This document shows positions 23,666 through 32,271 of a stretch of DNA of 64,000 bases, in pieces. The stretch covers positions 62,001 to 126,000 of the forward strand of contig CAJUNQ010000094.1 in the NCBI GenBank assembly GCA_910587835.1, written 5' to 3'. How positions within the stretch are numbered: the stretch's first letter is position 1; every line of letters begins with the position of its first letter. This DNA comes from an uncultured Oscillospiraceae bacterium. Lineage in GTDB: Bacteria; Bacillota; Clostridia; Oscillospirales; Acutalibacteraceae. The position numbers and the translations under genes were made by a program. The notes under the pieces are model-generated. The model was not told the DNA's origin. It did not search any database and saw only the letters and a program-made list of their open reading frames with translations.

Positions 23666-25041
23666 GTGGCGGCTTCAAAGGCCTGTCGAATATTTCTCGC
23701 GCCAATGACCTCTATTCCAGCAAAACTCTTTCCACTCAGGCCTTTTAAACCATGATAAGGCAAAATGCAGCGGGTAAACCCCAACCGTCCCGCCTCATAA
23801 ATACGCTGATCGCTGTGGCCAACACTCCGCAGCTCTCCCGCAAGGCCAAGCTCGCCAAAAACCACAGTATCCTCCCGAACCGGCGTGTCCTTCAGGCTGG
23901 AAATCAACGCCATGGCCACAGCCAAATCCACAGCGGGCTCGTCCAGCCGTAAGCCGCCGATCACGTTAACATAGGTATCCAGATTGGAAAAGTAAAAGCC
24001 CGCCCGCTTTTCTAGCACGGCCAGAATCAACGCCAGCCGGTTATGGTCAAAGCCCGTAGACATCCTCCGGGGTGTGCCCAGCCCCGAGGTGGTAGCAAGC
24101 CCCTGAATCTCTGCCAGCAAGGGCCGCGAGCCCTCCATCACAGCGGTAACGCAGGTCCCCGAAGCATCCTTGGGACGCCCGGACAGCATAGCTGACGAGG
24201 GATTTTCCACCTGCCGCAGGCCCTGGTCCCCCATGTCAAATACACCAATCTCATTGGTAGAGCCATACCGGTTCTTTACTGCCCGAAGGATACGGTAGGT
24301 CATCTGCCGGTCTCCTTCAAAAAGCAGCACCGCGTCTACAATATGCTCCAATACCTTGGGACCAGCCACCGCGCCATCCTTGTTCACATGTCCCACTACA
24401 ATAATGGGAATATCCAGAGACTTGGCACAGCGCATCATGGCGTTGGTGCATTCCCGCACCTGGGTCACGCTGCCCGGCGATGAGGTCAGGTCCGTGTGAT
24501 TCATGGTCTGAATGGAGTCGATCATCACCAGGTCCGGCGACTCAGACCGAATCTGCTCCACCACATACTGCACATCCGTCTCCGTAAGTATCTTCAGGTT
24601 GGGGCTCTGCACTCCCAGCCGGGATGCCCGGAGTTTGATCTGCCGGGCGGACTCCTCTCCGGAGACATACAGAATACGCAGTCCCTGCCCCAGGTATTCG
24701 CAGATTTGCAACAGGATAGTAGACTTGCCAATACCCGGGTCGCCGCTGACCAGCACCAGCGAGCCCTTCACAATCCCGCCGCCCAAAACCCGGTCCAGCT
24801 CAGAGAGCCCTGTATGATACCGGTGCTCGTCGTCTGTACTGATTTCATTGATGGGCGTGGGACGGGCAGTGCTGTTCAACGCCCTGGTTGCGGCAGCGTT
24901 GCGCTGGGGCGAAGAAAGCGTCTCCTTGGCAATTTCCACCAGAGTATTCCACTGCCCGCAGCCCGGACATTTTCCTGCCCATTTTGGCGATTCAAAGCCG
25001 CACTGGGTACATTGATATAACAATTTTACTTTCCCGGCCAT
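23662..25041 (-). CDS. radA: DNA repair protein RadA
   Basis: 459 residues. The N-terminal C4 zinc finger (YQCTQCGFESPKWAGKCPGC, about 9-29), Walker A (SGDPGIGKST, about 98-107), Walker B (LVMIDSIQTM), the RadA signature KNRYGSTNEIG (about 256) and a Lon-like C-terminal domain (LDEPAVDLAVAMALISS) are all present. RadA is a hexameric helicase-like ATPase that extends recombination branches with RecA. ATG 25041 is preferred (AAAGGAGGCCCC directly upstream) over the longer open frame. Its leader carries two promoters and a cluster of hairpins. Confidence 0.95.
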   Translation of the reverse strand: MAGKVKLLYQCTQCGFESPKWAGKCPGCGQWNTLVEIAKETLSSPQRNAAATRALNSTARPTPINEISTDDEHRYHTGLSELDRVLGGGIVKGSLVLVSGDPGIGKSTILLQICEYLGQGLRILYVSGEESARQIKLRASRLGVQSPNLKILTETDVQYVVEQIRSESPDLVMIDSIQTMNHTDLTSSPGSVTQVRECTNAMMRCAKSLDIPIIVVGHVNKDGAVAGPKVLEHIVDAVLLFEGDRQMTYRILRAVKNRYGSTNEIGVFDMGDQGLRQVENPSSAMLSGRPKDASGTCVTAVMEGSRPLLAEIQGLATTSGLGTPRRMSTGFDHNRLALILAVLEKRAGFYFSNLDTYVNVIGGLRLDEPAVDLAVAMALISSLKDTPVREDTVVFGELGLAGELRSVGHSDQRIYEAGRLGFTRCILPYHGLKGLSGKSFAGIEVIGARNIRQAFEAAT

Positions 25042-25136
25042 GGGGCCTCCTTTTCCACAAAACAGCTCCGCCCAGCATCTTGACGCCTGGCTGAGCACAT
25101 ATCCGAACAATCAAAAATTTCCACTACTCTGCAGCA

Positions 25137-25263
25137 ATTATACCACAAATCTATTCGGAGAAGTCCGGTGCTTTTGCGTAGCAAAAGAGAAGTGCTTCGC
25201 GCTACAGGGCTTCTCCTTGTGTTTATCAGAACACATTATACCATAAACCCACCCATTTGCCAA
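25137..25263 (-). promoter_or_regulatory. radA leader: two promoters and a structured segment
   Basis: Promoter 1: TTGGCA (25263-25258), 17 nt, extended TGG-TATAAT (25240-25235). A second extended -10, TGG-TATAAT, lies at 25142-25137. Between them, 25157-25216 can fold into nested hairpins: GGAGAAG/CTTCTCC outside, CTTTTGC-GTA-GCAAAAG and GAAG-TG-CTTC inside. The structure could end cwlD transcripts or modulate the upstream radA start. Confidence 0.6.
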
Positions 25264-25281
25264 GCAAAAAATCCCATCTGC

Positions 25282-26004
25282 TCAGGCTTCGGCATTTCCC
25301 TTCTGTCCCTGAATATAGTCGATCAGACCATTGTAAATGGCAGCGGCCATTTGTTTCTGATAGCTCTCAGTGCACAGCTTTTCTGTCTCCGCCGGATTGG
25401 AGAGAAACCCGCATTCCACCAGTACGCCAGGGACCTGGCACTGGTTTAACAGGTAAATACTGCTGTCAGCCTGCTTGTTCTCCCTTTTATTTTCCGGCTG
25501 CAAACTGTCCACAATATTTTTGCGGATAGCTTCCGCCAGGTCAGCGCTCTCTGAACGGTTGGGAGAGTAAAACACCTGTGCGCCGCTGTACTTGCTTTGA
25601 GAAAAATGGTTCTGATGAATGCTGATCAGAATGCACTCCCCTGCCTCTGATGTCATGCGAAGTCTGGCCTTTGTATCCGAACGCTTCCGCTCCGCAATCG
25701 TTCCCAACGATGAATCGCCCACCGAGACGTCGCTGCTTCTGACCATAATCACATCAAAATTATTTTGCTTCAGGTATTTTTCCAATTCCAGCGCAATCGC
25801 CAGATTGATATCCTTCTCCAGAACCCCATTATCCCCTACTGCGCCGCCGTCCTCTCCGCCATGGCCAGCGTCCAGCACCACTGTTCCCTTCTTGGCAAAA
25901 AAGTCAGCATGAAAGGCAACAATGCCAAAAGCCTGTAGGGTTTGCATAACAAAAAGCACCACAGACGCCGCAAACAACACAAAAAATATCATCCGTTTTC
26001 TCAT
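25282..26004 (-). CDS. cwlD: N-acetylmuramoyl-L-alanine amidase, CwlD-like
   Basis: 240 residues. An N-terminal hydrophobic signal/anchor (MIFFVLFAASVVLFVMQTLQ) is followed by an Amidase_3 domain with its zinc ligands: His in LDAGHGGEDGG, Glu in NGVLEKDINL, His in SIHQNHFSQ, and the catalytic Glu in LVECGFLSNP. CwlD amidases remove peptide side chains to make muramic lactam in spore cortex. The small single-domain architecture suits CwlD, although a general cell-wall amidase is possible. ATG 26004 is used (GGAGGAGG at 8 nt) rather than the ATG two codons upstream, which touches the site. Confidence 0.85.
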   Translation of the reverse strand: MRKRMIFFVLFAASVVLFVMQTLQAFGIVAFHADFFAKKGTVVLDAGHGGEDGGAVGDNGVLEKDINLAIALELEKYLKQNNFDVIMVRSSDVSVGDSSLGTIAERKRSDTKARLRMTSEAGECILISIHQNHFSQSKYSGAQVFYSPNRSESADLAEAIRKNIVDSLQPENKRENKQADSSIYLLNQCQVPGVLVECGFLSNPAETEKLCTESYQKQMAAAIYNGLIDYIQGQKGNAEA

Positions 26005-26057
26005 GGGCATATCCTCCTCCCGGAGATAAGTATGTTGAGAGAGAATAAACTATGCTC

Positions 26058-26086
26058 TTTTCAATCCTGTTTCTATGTGCTATAAT
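26058..26086 (+). promoter_or_regulatory. Probable promoter of the metF-metH operon
   Basis: TTTTCA (26058-26063), 17 nt, TATAAT (26081-26086). The leader of about 110 nt contains a weak CGCTTC/GAAGCG hairpin but no recognisable SAM or cobalamin riboswitch. Confidence 0.6.
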
Positions 26087-26160
26087 GTTTACCGGCTACT
26101 TTTAACGCTTCCCCCTATTAGAAGCGGCGAAACCATTGTATTCATAAAAAACATATTGAA

Positions 26161-26216
26161 GGATGACGGAATTATGACAATCAAGGAAAGGATGACGGAG
26201 TTATGACAATCAAGGA
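26161..26216 (+). repeat. Tandem duplication of the metF start region creating a leader peptide
   Basis: GGATGACGGAATTATGACAA... (26161-26189) is repeated almost exactly at 26190-26216, one base differing. The first copy keeps an ATG (26174) that opens an 11-codon frame, MTIKERMTEL, whose TGA (26204-26206) overlaps the metF ATG (26203-26205). Translation of the leader and of metF would be coupled. Confidence 0.85.
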
Positions 26217-27063
26217 TCTGCTGAAACGGGATAAGGTTACCTTTTCCTGTGAAATATTTCCCCCCAAGCGAGACAGCGATTTCACTGAGGTATTCCGGGT
26301 GGTAGACCAGATCAGCCGTTTGGGAGTTGATTTTATCAGTGTCACCTATGGTGCCGGCGGCAGCACCTCCAAAAAGACGGCGGAGGTCGCATCCTACATC
26401 CAGAATGCCTGTTCCATCACTGCCCTGGCCCATTTGACCTGCATTGACGCGGACCAGCAGCAAATTCAAAGCCAGCTGGCTGAGCTGAAAACCCACGGTA
26501 TCGAGAACATTATGGCTCTTCGCGGCGACAAGCCAAAAGACTTTACAGGCGTGAGCCGGTATCCTCATGCTATCGACTTGGTTCAGGAGATCAAATCCTA
26601 CGGCAATTTCTGTATCGGCGGTGCCTGCTACCCAGAAGGCCACATGGAATGTCCCCATAAACAGGTAGATATTACTCATGTAAAAGAAAAGGTTGAGGCT
26701 GGCGTAGATTTCTTGACCACGCAGATGTTTTTTGACAATAATCTGTTCTATAATTTTTTGTACCGAGCCTATGCCGCAGGCATCAATGTTCCCATTATTC
26801 CGGGGATTATGCCGATTATCAACGCCCGGCAGGTAAAACGCTCTGCCGAGCTCTCCGGCGCTACGATGCCCGCCCGATTTCTGGCCATCGCAGATAAATT
26901 TTCAGACGATCCCCTTGCTATGGAGCAGGCCGGTATTGCCTACGCCACAGACCAGATCGTGGACCTGGTCGCCAATGGAGTGAAATACATCCACCTTTAC
27001 ACCATGAACCGTCCCCGTACTGCGGAAAAAATACTGGAAAATCTGAGCCATATTCTGAGGTGA
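26203..27063 (+). CDS. metF: 5,10-methylenetetrahydrofolate reductase
   Basis: 286 residues, a complete MetF TIM barrel. CEIFPPKRDSDF carries the catalytic Glu, SVTYGAGGSTSKKT and HLTCIDADQQQ the FAD/folate site, and MALRGDKP the typical substrate loop. QMFFDNNLFYNF and PGIMPI follow. It makes 5-methyl-THF, the methyl donor for the MetH encoded two genes on. No MetV-like zinc protein gene lies next to it. The start region is duplicated, so ATG 26203 is preceded by a mini-ORF and by the GACGGAG site of the second repeat. Confidence 0.95.
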   Translation: MTIKDLLKRDKVTFSCEIFPPKRDSDFTEVFRVVDQISRLGVDFISVTYGAGGSTSKKTAEVASYIQNACSITALAHLTCIDADQQQIQSQLAELKTHGIENIMALRGDKPKDFTGVSRYPHAIDLVQEIKSYGNFCIGGACYPEGHMECPHKQVDITHVKEKVEAGVDFLTTQMFFDNNLFYNFLYRAYAAGINVPIIPGIMPIINARQVKRSAELSGATMPARFLAIADKFSDDPLAMEQAGIAYATDQIVDLVANGVKYIHLYTMNRPRTAEKILENLSHILR

Positions 27064-27067
27064 AACC

Positions 27068-27721
27068 ATGCTGGACAGGCAGGAGATTCTGCGGTATCTG
27101 GAAATCCCCCATAGCAACAGCACCATCGACAATCTCATAGACCGGGCTGAGAAGGAGGTCCTCCAAGCCGCAAGGCCGAAGCACACTTCGCGCCGGATTT
27201 TTATTCGTACCGACATCAGCACAGGCAAAACCCTATTAGCGGGAACAGAAATTACCAGCCGCAGCTTGACAGAACACCTACAGGGCTGTCAAGAGGGCTT
27301 TCTGTTTGCCTGTACCCTGGGGCCAGGCATCGATTCTCTTGTAAAGCGATGCAGCTTGACAGAGCCGCCTATGCTTCCTGTTATACAGGCGGTTTCTGCC
27401 GCTTGTACCGAGTATTATGCAGACCAGGCACAGAAGGAGCTGGAAGATTATGCCGCTGAACACAATCTGTTCCTCCGGCCCCGATACAGTCCAGGCTATG
27501 GAGATTTTTCCTTAAGCTGCCAGCGTTTTTTGTTTGATGCTCTGGATATACCCAAGAAAATTGGCGTGTCATTGACCAGCAGCTTTTTGATGATCCCCTT
27601 CAAATCGGTCACCGCTGTCATTGGTTTGTCCCCAGACCCCTCCCTCTGCCATGTACACAAATGTATGACCTGTACCGCCAAAAACTGCCCATTCAGAAAG
27701 GAAGACGGTAAAAATGTCTGA
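27068..27721 (+). CDS. Stand-alone methionine synthase reactivation (AdoMet-binding) domain protein
   Basis: 217 residues matching the vitamin B12-dependent methionine synthase activation domain: FACTLGPGIDSLVKR, ACTEYYADQAQKELEDYA, and the AdoMet-site segment RPRYSPGYGDFSLSCQRFLF (about 138-157), where R-x-S-P-G-Y-G is diagnostic. In E. coli this is the fourth module of MetH and re-methylates oxidised cobalamin. Here it is a separate polypeptide whose gene overlaps metH by 8 nt. The C-terminus has a Cys cluster, CHVHKCMTCTAKNCPF, absent from the fused form, which might bind a metal or Fe-S cluster. GAGGTGAAACC precedes ATG 27068. Confidence 0.9.
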   Translation: MLDRQEILRYLEIPHSNSTIDNLIDRAEKEVLQAARPKHTSRRIFIRTDISTGKTLLAGTEITSRSLTEHLQGCQEGFLFACTLGPGIDSLVKRCSLTEPPMLPVIQAVSAACTEYYADQAQKELEDYAAEHNLFLRPRYSPGYGDFSLSCQRFLFDALDIPKKIGVSLTSSFLMIPFKSVTAVIGLSPDPSLCHVHKCMTCTAKNCPFRKEDGKNV

Positions 27722-30101
27722 TGTTATTATGGAAAAACTCGGCAAGCAGATCCTCTTTTTTGACGGAGCCATGGGTACGGTTCTGCAGGAAAAAGGACTG
27801 CTTCCTGGACAAGCCCCGGAGGCATGGAATCTGACCCATCCAGAAATGATCCAGGAAATCCACCGCTCCTATTTGGATGCAGGAGCGGATGTTGTCCTGG
27901 CCAATACCTTTGGGGCCAATCCCTTCAAATGTCAGGAAAACGGTATGGATTTGGGAAAGATCATCACCGCGGGGGTTAACTTGGCCCGCCAGGCGGTAGA
28001 ACAGGCCGGCCACGGCGCCGTGGCATTGGATATCGGCCCCAGCGGCAGACTGCTGGCGCCCTTGGGTGATTTGGATTTTGAGGATGCTGTAAAGTCCTTC
28101 TCCTTGACGGTAAAAGCAGGGGCAGCAGCCGGAGCGGATTGCATCCTCATTGAGACTATGAACGATCTGTACGAAGCAAAAGCCGCACTCCTGGCTGCGT
28201 CAGAAAACGCCAATCTTCCTATATTCGTAACCATGACCTTTGACCAGGACGGCAAGCTGCTTACTGGCGGGGACATCCGGACCATGGCGGCTGTTCTGGA
28301 AGGAATGGGCGCAGATGCGATTGGGATAAATTGCGGCCTGGGGCCTGAACAGATGCTGCACCTGGTGAAGGAGCTTCGGGCCGCTACTACCCTACCGCTG
28401 ATGGTCAGCCCCAATGCAGGCCTGCCAAAGGAGAGAGATGGGCATACCTGCTTTGACGTAGAGCCGGAGGAATTCGCCAGTCTTATGGCCCATATCATTC
28501 AAGAGGGTGTTTGGATTGCCGGCGGGTGCTGCGGCACCACGCCAGAGCACCTCCGCCAGACAGTACGGCTCTGCCAGGACCTGCCCTGTCTTCCCCTCCC
28601 ACAAAGCCGCCCCACTTTGGTGACTTCCGGCAGCCGGTCTGTTGAGCTTGGAAAAAGACCCGTCATCATTGGTGAACGCATCAACCCGACTGGCAAGTCC
28701 CGGTTCAAGCAGGCGTTGCGTGAGGGGGATATTCCCTATATTCTGCGGGAAGGGATTGCCCAGCAGGATGCGGGAGCCGACATTCTGGATGTCAATGTGG
28801 GACTGCCGGAGATCAACGAGCAAGCCGTCATGTGTCAGGTCTTGACTGAGCTGCAGTCCATCTCCCCTCTTCCCCTGCAAATCGACACCTCTGACCCGGA
28901 GACCATGGCAGCGGCCATGCGCCGTTACAATGGCAAACCGCTGGTGAACTCTGTTACCGCCAAGCAGGCTTCTATAGAGGCCATCTTCCCTCTGGTCAAG
29001 AAATATGGCGGCGTAGTTATCGGCCTGACCATTACCGAGGAGGGCATCCCTCCGACAGCCCAGGGCCGTGTGGATGCGGCAAGAAAAATCATCGATACTG
29101 CCGCAGACTATGGAATACCCAAAAGTGATATTATCATCGACCCTCTCACAATGGCCGTCAGCGCCGACTCCGACGCGGCGTTGGTCACCCTGGAGGCCCT
29201 GCGCCGCATCCAAGAGGAGCTGGGGGTCTACACCTCCTTGGGTGTGTCCAATGTATCCTTTGGCCTGCCTCAGCGGGAAGCTGTGACCTCTGCGTTCTTC
29301 CTGATGGCTTTGCAGGCCGGTCTCAGTGCCGCAATCATGAACCCCCTCTCTGAACCCATGATGCGGGCCTACCGGGCTTTCTGCGCACTCTCTGGCTGGG
29401 ATGCCAACTGTATGGCCTATATCCACGCCTATTCCCAGACAGAAACGGCCCCAGTGCCGGTCAAAAGCACAGGCGATAACTACTCACTGAAGCACGCAAT
29501 CGAAAAAGGCCTGAAGGATGCCGCAGCGCAGGCCGCAACAGAGGGTATCCAGTCAATGACCGGCCTGGACATGATCAACCAGGAGATTGTCCCCGCCCTG
29601 GATGAAGTCGGCAAACGCTTTGAGGCAAAAACTCTGTTCCTGCCCCAGCTTTTGATGAGCGCAGATGCGGCTAAGGCGGCCTTTGAGGTGATCAAGGCTC
29701 ATATGGGCGAGGAGCAGTCCGAGCAGAGTAAATTGCGGATTGTGATTGCTACTGTCAAAGGGGATGTGCACGACATCGGCAAAAACATTGTCCGGGTATT
29801 GCTAGAAAATTACGGCTTCCAGGTTTTCGACTTGGGGAAGGATGTTCCCCCTGAGGCGGTAGTTGCTGCTGTGAAGAAGGAGAATGCCGGCTTGGTGGGG
29901 CTCAGTGCGCTGATGACTACCACTGTGGCCCATATGAAGGAGACCATTCAACTGCTCCGCCAGGAGATGCCTGAGGTGAAAATCATGGTTGGCGGCGCAG
30001 TTTTGACCCAGGAATATGCTGACATGCTGGGCGCAGACTTCTATGGCCCGGACGCAATGGCCTCTGTGCGCTATGCAATGAAGCTGGCAGAGAGCCTATA
30101 A
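27714..30101 (+). CDS. metH: Cobalamin-dependent methionine synthase lacking the reactivation module
   Basis: 795 residues in the order: homocysteine-binding barrel (1-285; zinc Cys in GINCGLGPEQ and WIAGGCCGTTPEHL), pterin barrel (about 310-570; IIGERINPTGKSRFKQAL), cap helices (about 580-660) and B12-binding Rossmann domain with D-V-H-D-I-G-K-N at about 682-689 supplying the cobalt-ligating His. It stops there, whereas E. coli MetH has about 330 more residues; the missing activation domain is the upstream gene. It transfers methyl from 5-methyl-THF to homocysteine. ATG 27714 overlaps the preceding stop (ATGTCTGA). Confidence 0.95.
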   Translation: MSDVIMEKLGKQILFFDGAMGTVLQEKGLLPGQAPEAWNLTHPEMIQEIHRSYLDAGADVVLANTFGANPFKCQENGMDLGKIITAGVNLARQAVEQAGHGAVALDIGPSGRLLAPLGDLDFEDAVKSFSLTVKAGAAAGADCILIETMNDLYEAKAALLAASENANLPIFVTMTFDQDGKLLTGGDIRTMAAVLEGMGADAIGINCGLGPEQMLHLVKELRAATTLPLMVSPNAGLPKERDGHTCFDVEPEEFASLMAHIIQEGVWIAGGCCGTTPEHLRQTVRLCQDLPCLPLPQSRPTLVTSGSRSVELGKRPVIIGERINPTGKSRFKQALREGDIPYILREGIAQQDAGADILDVNVGLPEINEQAVMCQVLTELQSISPLPLQIDTSDPETMAAAMRRYNGKPLVNSVTAKQASIEAIFPLVKKYGGVVIGLTITEEGIPPTAQGRVDAARKIIDTAADYGIPKSDIIIDPLTMAVSADSDAALVTLEALRRIQEELGVYTSLGVSNVSFGLPQREAVTSAFFLMALQAGLSAAIMNPLSEPMMRAYRAFCALSGWDANCMAYIHAYSQTETAPVPVKSTGDNYSLKHAIEKGLKDAAAQAATEGIQSMTGLDMINQEIVPALDEVGKRFEAKTLFLPQLLMSADAAKAAFEVIKAHMGEEQSEQSKLRIVIATVKGDVHDIGKNIVRVLLENYGFQVFDLGKDVPPEAVVAAVKKENAGLVGLSALMTTTVAHMKETIQLLRQEMPEVKIMVGGAVLTQEYADMLGADFYGPDAMASVRYAMKLAESL

Positions 30102-30110
30102 AACCAAATG

Positions 30111-30161
30111 AAAAAGACAGGCCCGGTATGGTGCTCAAACACATACCGAGCCTGTCTTTTT
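30111..30161. terminator. Bidirectional terminator after metH
   Basis: AAAAAGACAGGC-CC-GGTAT ... ATACC-GA-GCCTGTCTTTTT: a long stem with A/T tracts at both ends, between convergent genes; it includes the last base pairs of the opposite gene. Confidence 0.88.
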
Positions 30162-30645
30162 AAGCCTGAATTGCAATTCCATAATCCAAGGTGACATTGC
30201 CCTGCTCGTCCGGTGTGGTAAAGCGGGGGCAGTTGCAACGCTGAAAGCGCCAACCATCCTCTTTTGGCTGCAGACCCTGTTCCTTCAAGTCTGTCAGACA
30301 TTGCTCGTGGGCAGCAGTGTTGAACAGTTCGCCGTTCTCCGGGTCCCCGTACAAATAGCAAACCGCATACTCCATAGGGGAAATTTCCACACAGTCAAAT
30401 CCCTCCAAGACCGCGGTGTCCTGAGAATAATACATCCCTAGCCAATGCTCCTGCTTGCCGTCCACCACCCGAATCGCCTCTGTATACCCATTGTCGTTGA
30501 TGTCCAGCAGCCCCGGGAGCTTTTCCAGCTGGTCAAACCACCCGTTGGCCCAGAACTCCCCCCAATTCGCTGCTCCCACAGCATATCGCTTGCCAATCAA
30601 ACGGGCAGCAGGGCAGTTCTCTCTGGTAATATTGGTAATGGTCAT
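30160..30645 (-). CDS. GyrI-like / AraC effector-binding-domain protein
   Basis: 161 residues with no DNA-binding domain. The pattern ARLIGKRYAVGAANWGEFWANGWFDQLEKL, then an acidic aromatic middle, then ISPMEYAVCYLYGD resembles the stand-alone GyrI-like small-molecule-binding fold (the effector domain of AraC/BmrR regulators). Such proteins bind or hydrolyse hydrophobic or cationic compounds; the ligand is unknown. GAGGAGGTATCACC precedes ATG 30645. It lies 12 nt after the TIM-barrel gene, which suggests a small accessory operon running from 32245 down to 30160. Confidence 0.65.
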   Translation of the reverse strand: MTITNITRENCPAARLIGKRYAVGAANWGEFWANGWFDQLEKLPGLLDINDNGYTEAIRVVDGKQEHWLGMYYSQDTAVLEGFDCVEISPMEYAVCYLYGDPENGELFNTAAHEQCLTDLKEQGLQPKEDGWRFQRCNCPRFTTPDEQGNVTLDYGIAIQA

Positions 30646-30657
30646 GGTGATACCTCC

Positions 30658-31455
30658 TCATATTCTGCTTGCAATAAGACCCTTGCTCTTCAACCACCCA
30701 GCCGACTCCCACAACGCCTGTGCGGTTTTCACCTCTAGAACAGCCCGGCAACAATGCCTTTCCCCCAGCTCAATGTACCAGGGAATATCCATCTCCCCTG
30801 CCCCCAGCGGCAAGTGATTTCTTCTGCCCAGCGCGTCATGAATGTGAAGGTGCTGCAACCGGCCCTGATGTTCCAGAATAAAGGGCTTGTCCGCCTCCCC
30901 CGCGCTGAAATCATGGCCAATGTCGTAGGTCAGCCCAAATAAGGGACTATCCAGAAGCCTCCCCAACGCCTCCCGAAGAAAGGGAAGAGAAAAGCGCCCG
31001 GTGTTCTCAATACAGATGGAGAGCTTCCCCTCCGCAGCCTCCTCACATCGGGCAATAGCCTTGGCAAGCCGTCCAAAAAAGTGGTTCCGGTGACTATCGT
31101 ATAAATAGTGCTTCTTGTCCGGCAGGGTAAAATATACGCCCTCCAACAAGTGCATATTTAAAATTGGTATTCCTAGATGCTTGGCCGCTTCGATTGCCTC
31201 CACCGGGGTCTGCAAATAGGCCTCCGCTATGCGGGGATTAAAGTCGCACAAGTCCAGTCTTTCATCCAGATGAATGGTAAAATAGACCCCATACCGCTCA
31301 GCAGCCTTCATCAGCCGCTGTATATCCCACTGTTGATACTCCGGCAGATTCATGTTTAATTCCACAAAATCGAACCCCAGCTCTCTGCACAGAGCCGCTG
31401 ACGCCTCCGGGCCTGGGGTTTCTAACAGGGTCGGGATTCCCCAATCCACACCCAT
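30658..31455 (-). CDS. Sugar phosphate isomerase/epimerase-like TIM-barrel protein
   Basis: 265 residues of the AP-endonuclease-2/xylose-isomerase-like barrel. Expected metal ligands are present at strand ends: Glu in FVELNM and ICIENTGRF, Asp/His in LTYDIGHDF, His in LQHLHIHDALG, and Glu in AVLEVK. The substrate is unknown. The start is either ATG 31455, which directly follows AGGAGGG, or GTG 31449, which has better spacing (7 nt). The gene is 10 nt downstream of the AAC(3)-family gene. Confidence 0.8.
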   Translation of the reverse strand: MGVDWGIPTLLETPGPEASAALCRELGFDFVELNMNLPEYQQWDIQRLMKAAERYGVYFTIHLDERLDLCDFNPRIAEAYLQTPVEAIEAAKHLGIPILNMHLLEGVYFTLPDKKHYLYDSHRNHFFGRLAKAIARCEEAAEGKLSICIENTGRFSLPFLREALGRLLDSPLFGLTYDIGHDFSAGEADKPFILEHQGRLQHLHIHDALGRRNHLPLGAGEMDIPWYIELGERHCCRAVLEVKTAQALWESAGWLKSKGLIASRI

Positions 31456-31465
31456 CCCTCCTCTC

Positions 31466-32245
31466 TCAATACCAGCTCTCCGGCACCGGGTCAGAGGAAA
31501 TGAACAACTGCGGCTCCCGCCTCAGCAGTCTGACAGTAGCGTCATACATCTTTCGGGCGTTGCCAATCACACATTTTGCGTCCCCAAACCGGCCATAGCG
31601 AATGGCGCCCTGCTTCAAAAATACCGGCTCCATTTTAATGTAGTTAGCGGAGACATCCTCACAGGCCTGACAGTGGTGGCGGTGTATTACCGTCTCATAG
31701 GTCTCTCCCGCCGGCCCCGTTATCGTAATATGCTGAGGCTTGGCATCCATCCGGTCTGGAATCTCCTCCCACTCCTCCACGCCATGAAGAAAGGTGTTAG
31801 ACCGCAGAGTGCAGCCCAAAAACAGAATCTCTGCGTCCAGGTCCAGCAGCTTGCCCCAACAGCCCTCTCTGGGACAGCAGGTGGTTCGGGTCTCCTCCCC
31901 AACCGTGTACGCAGCCGCATGGCGGCCCAGCGCGGCAACCGAATGGGTAGGATGTAAGGAACGAATCACGCCCTGCCTGTGGCGAAAAATCTCCGGGAGA
32001 ATGCCCACACAGGAGGGCAGGGTCCTGCTGTCAAAATAATCTGGGTCAGAACGCAGCTGCCGCCAAGTATGTGTGGGAAAAATCAACAGTCCGTCTCTCA
32101 TGTACTCGCTCCAGGCATCCAGCACCGTGTCAGCGCCACCCTCCACAGGCCCAATGGATTTCATGGAGGAGTGGATCAGCAGAGCTCCTGTTGGGTCAAT
32201 CCCCATATTCTTAATGTCAGTTAACAAGTCATCCTTCGTATACAC
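31466..32245 (-). CDS. Aminoglycoside 3-N-acetyltransferase family protein
   Basis: 259 residues with AAC(3) landmarks: N-terminal LLIHSSMKSIGPVEGGADTVL (acetyl-CoA region), FPTHTW, SLHPTHSVAALG with the catalytic His, and CPREGCWGKLLDLDAEILFLGC. The family N-acetylates aminoglycosides at the 3-amino group in resistance strains, but many gut-bacterial and chromosomal members (YokD-like) have other substrates. Chromosomal context beside an isomerase does not suggest a mobile resistance gene. The start is ATG 32245, with AAAGGGGCG upstream. Cys residues are unusually frequent (residues 120-170). Confidence 0.85.
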   Translation of the reverse strand: MYTKDDLLTDIKNMGIDPTGALLIHSSMKSIGPVEGGADTVLDAWSEYMRDGLLIFPTHTWRQLRSDPDYFDSRTLPSCVGILPEIFRHRQGVIRSLHPTHSVAALGRHAAAYTVGEETRTTCCPREGCWGKLLDLDAEILFLGCTLRSNTFLHGVEEWEEIPDRMDAKPQHITITGPAGETYETVIHRHHCQACEDVSANYIKMEPVFLKQGAIRYGRFGDAKCVIGNARKMYDATVRLLRREPQLFISSDPVPESWY

Positions 32246-32271
32246 AAATCAACGCCCCTTTCCTGACACAG

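Noticed and set aside
26087..26160. SAM or cobalamin riboswitch in front of metF
   Set aside because: The leader is short and has only a weak 6-bp hairpin; no conserved core of either class can be seen.
31466..32245. Mobile antibiotic-resistance gene
   Set aside because: AAC(3)-family similarity only; no transposase, integron site or unusual composition nearby, and chromosomal family members often have other roles.
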